Part shown: positions 25,673 through 27,625 of the stretch, piece by piece | How positions within the stretch are numbered: position 1 is the stretch's first letter | How the letters are laid out: every line of letters begins with the position of its first letter | The notes under the pieces: generated by a model | The model's database searches: none | Told to the model about the DNA's origin: nothing | Seen by the model: only the letters and a program-made list of their open reading frames with translations | Program-made: the position numbers and the translations under genes | DNA from: CAZWDO01 sp964632485 [NCBI: uncultured bacterium] | GTDB taxonomy: Bacteria; JAGOEH01 | Length of the DNA stretch: 27,625 nucleotides | Reading direction: 5' to 3' | NCBI GenBank assembly: GCA_964632485.1 | Contig: CAZWDO010000002.1 | Span: 292,398-320,022, forward strand

Positions 25673-27625
25673 ATGTTACAGAAAAATTTCTGGATCATAA
25701 TTTTTTTATGGACGATTAGCATTTGGGCTCAGCCATCGTGGTTTTCTGGCAATAATAGCCGATTATTTCAGGCGGCTGCTCCGGAAGCCACCTATCAGGG
25801 AATGGCTGGGTTTTATAATCCCGCGCTCCTTGCCTACAATTTTGGAATGGAAACGCAATTTTTTTGGGGTGGAGACGGCGATTCTACTCAATGGCGGTCC
25901 TTTCATTTAGCCTTGGGTAAAATGGGTTTTGGGTATGCTAAGACGCATCGGACTATTCCACTGCTCAGCTCTATTTATTGGATGGATAAGACTAAAGTTG
26001 ATTTCGAACAATACCGTTTAAGTGGGGCCATCGGCAATCGATCTTTCAGCTTTGGTTACGCTTATCTCTGGAATCGGGGCGATAGCTATTGGGGCGATCA
26101 ATACCTGCTGGGATTTCTCTGGCGGCCGTGGCGCTTGCTTTCTCTGGGTAGTGTGGCGGAACAATTTATTAAAAAAGGCAACATGAGAGGCTATTCGATC
26201 AATTCTACAGTGGCCTGGCGTCCGTTTTTTTCAAACCGGATGACTCTGTTCGGGGGATATGAGTATGTTAATAATCAAAATTTGGATCTCCAGTCGGGAA
26301 GTTTTTCGGTGGGAGCTCAAATCAAACTGACAGACGGGTTAATGCTTTCGGCAAGTTATTATGATATGCCCAAGGATTATTTAAGAGCAAAATTTTTACC
26401 GTTTGTACCACTTTACAGCAGTATCGCCTATCCGGAATGTGAACAAAGTGAATTCCATTTGACACTAAGTATCAATCTGGGAGTGATTGGCGGATATTTA
26501 TCCCATCATCAACTTAATAATAAGCCTACTGGTGGCTCGTCAAACAATAAACAGTATCAGACCTATGGAGCGCGGCTGGGATTTCCTCAGCCTTCCTTGC
26601 CCTGGTCGCATTTCTTCCCGAAGAAAAAAATATTGAAACTCACTCTGAATCAGGATTTATCATATAAAGCCATTACCTGGCAAGGGCAATTTTCAACCTA
26701 TAGTTTGCAGGAGCTGATTCGCAAGGTTGGAGAGTCAAAAAGCGTGGATGGGCTTTATTTTATGATTGGTGAGCTGCAATCCGATCCGGCGCTTATTTAT
26801 GAAATCCGTCATGAGCTGACAAAAATTCGTTCCCAGGGAAAGAAAATTTATATCTACTTAGAAAATCCCGCGCTTCTTTCTTATTATCTTGCCAGCGCAG
26901 CAGATTCAATTTTTATGGATGAATTAAGCGTTATGCCGATGCTGGGTTTGATCATGTCCAACACTTATTATAGCGGATTGTTGGAAAAAATGGGTATTAG
27001 CGTTGATGAATGGCGATTCATGAAATACAAATCAGCCATGGAACCCTTGACGCGTAAAGAGATGTCGGAGGGAGACCGCGAACAGCGGGAACAGTTGATC
27101 CAGGATTTTTATGCGATCTTGAAAGAGGGTATCGCAACCGGGCGCCAGTTGGATGATTCTACTCTGCTGACATTATTTGATGAAGAAATGATTATAACTG
27201 CCTCTCGAGCCAGAGAACTGGGTCTGATCGATGGTATTGGCCGGGCGGAAGATATTTTTACCGATCATAAGAAAATTGAGTTGGTTGGAATGGAAATGAC
27301 ACTGGGATTGAATGAGGCGCCCGATCAATGGAGCGAACCGGGTGAAATTGCGGTCGTCTATGCGCTGGGAGTCTGCGCCATGGACCAGGGAATCGAAGCC
27401 CGTAAACTGCAGCGGATCTTGAAGAAATTGAAAAATGATGATCAGGTGAAAGCCATTGTCTTGCGCATTGATTCACCCGGTGGCGATGCCCTGGCTTCGG
27501 ATTTAGTGGCTAATGAAATTGAGAAGATTAAAAAAATTGCTAATTATAACTTTACTACTTATTTTTATAGAGAATATAACGTCAAAGAAGTTGATGTAAT
27601 TATCGAAAATTATAAGAAAGAATAC
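25673..27625 (+). CDS. Fusion of outer-membrane-barrel-like domain with SppA (S49) protease; 3' end missing
   Basis: The frame is open from ATG 25673 (AAAGGAGA just upstream) to the window end, 651 codons. A signal peptide (to about IWAQ) is followed by some 300 residues of alternating beta-type sequence with the motif FYNPALLAYNFG, like the NPAxLA motif of PorV/FadL-type barrels. From about residue 320 it resembles SppA, a signal-peptide and membrane-protein protease: YYLASAADSIFMDE, then the conserved lysine in KYKSAMEP (K453, matching K209 of E. coli SppA), ARELGLIDGIG, and RIDSPGGDALASDLVANEI (~599-617). The partner serine (usually VAASGGYY) should come 20-30 residues later, but the sequence departs from the family after about 27535. 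A weak promoter (TTGAAT 25606, TGTTAT 25630) may drive it. Confidence 0.8.
   Translation, partial: MLQKNFWIIIFLWTISIWAQPSWFSGNNSRLFQAAAPEATYQGMAGFYNPALLAYNFGMETQFFWGGDGDSTQWRSFHLALGKMGFGYAKTHRTIPLLSSIYWMDKTKVDFEQYRLSGAIGNRSFSFGYAYLWNRGDSYWGDQYLLGFLWRPWRLLSLGSVAEQFIKKGNMRGYSINSTVAWRPFFSNRMTLFGGYEYVNNQNLDLQSGSFSVGAQIKLTDGLMLSASYYDMPKDYLRAKFLPFVPLYSSIAYPECEQSEFHLTLSINLGVIGGYLSHHQLNNKPTGGSSNNKQYQTYGARLGFPQPSLPWSHFFPKKKILKLTLNQDLSYKAITWQGQFSTYSLQELIRKVGESKSVDGLYFMIGELQSDPALIYEIRHELTKIRSQGKKIYIYLENPALLSYYLASAADSIFMDELSVMPMLGLIMSNTYYSGLLEKMGISVDEWRFMKYKSAMEPLTRKEMSEGDREQREQLIQDFYAILKEGIATGRQLDDSTLLTLFDEEMIITASRARELGLIDGIGRAEDIFTDHKKIELVGMEMTLGLNEAPDQWSEPGEIAVVYALGVCAMDQGIEARKLQRILKKLKNDDQVKAIVLRIDSPGGDALASDLVANEIEKIKKIANYNFTTYFYREYNVKEVDVIIENYKKEY
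27541..27625. other. Very AT-rich tail, probable chimeric contig end
   Basis: By hand count 17 of these 85 bases are G or C, well below everything upstream. The frame stays open but reads ANYNFTTYFYREYNVKEV-like sequence, rich in Asn, Tyr, Lys and Ile, instead of the expected SppA block. It looks like coding sequence of a low-GC genome joined within or next to the A-run at 27530-27536. Confidence 0.6.

Overview
The window reads as chromosomal DNA of a moderately AT-rich, probably anaerobic bacterium. A large single-chain pyruvate:ferredoxin oxidoreductase points to anaerobic metabolism. A periplasmic two-propeller sensor of the Reg_prop/Y_Y_Y type, an SppA protease joined to an apparent outer-membrane barrel, and secreted proteins with short signal peptides suggest a diderm of the FCB superphylum (Calditrichota/KSB1/Marinimicrobia-like). 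This placement is an inference from gene types; there is no rRNA gene or other phylogenetic marker here. I saw no tRNA, rRNA, CRISPR array, insertion sequence or phage gene.

Layout. (1) 1-3219, plus: the end of a tryptophan operon, trpF (3' end only)-trpB-trpA followed by a DAHP synthase, all overlapping or nearly touching. (2) 3443-6550, plus: a sensor diguanylate cyclase with 14 propeller repeats, Y_Y_Y, a membrane helix and GGDEF. It is separated by a strong bidirectional terminator from (3) 6689-10213, minus: pyruvate:ferredoxin oxidoreductase with its own promoter. (4) 14848 down to 10338, minus: a four-gene operon of an orphan ParA ATPase, a disordered coiled-coil partner of unknown function, a THUMP-type RNA methyltransferase and a short RecQ-family helicase, behind a near-consensus promoter. 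(5) 17231 down to 14907, minus: a secreted cyanophycinase-like peptidase overlapping a YfcC-type carrier. (6) 17255-20700, plus: a divergently transcribed pair, an unrecognised 606-residue protein with a glycine-zipper hydrophobic segment and a 13-repeat WG protein. (7) 20713-24361, plus: fabH, a dacB-type penicillin-binding protein, dtd and maf, tightly coupled. (8) 24498-27625, plus: a secreted unknown protein whose stop is followed in frame by a transmembrane-like stretch, then a barrel-SppA fusion running off the window.

Most unusual points: the unrecognised glycine-zipper/WG gene pair; the ParA plus disordered-partner pair without ParB; the in-frame amber codon in front of a membrane helix at 25500; the barrel-SppA fusion; and an abrupt fall in G+C over the last ~85 bases, exactly where the SppA catalytic serine region should follow, which looks like a chimeric contig end. 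The known pathways (tryptophan synthesis, pyruvate oxidation, fatty acid initiation, tRNA proofreading, murein trimming) are ordinary housekeeping.
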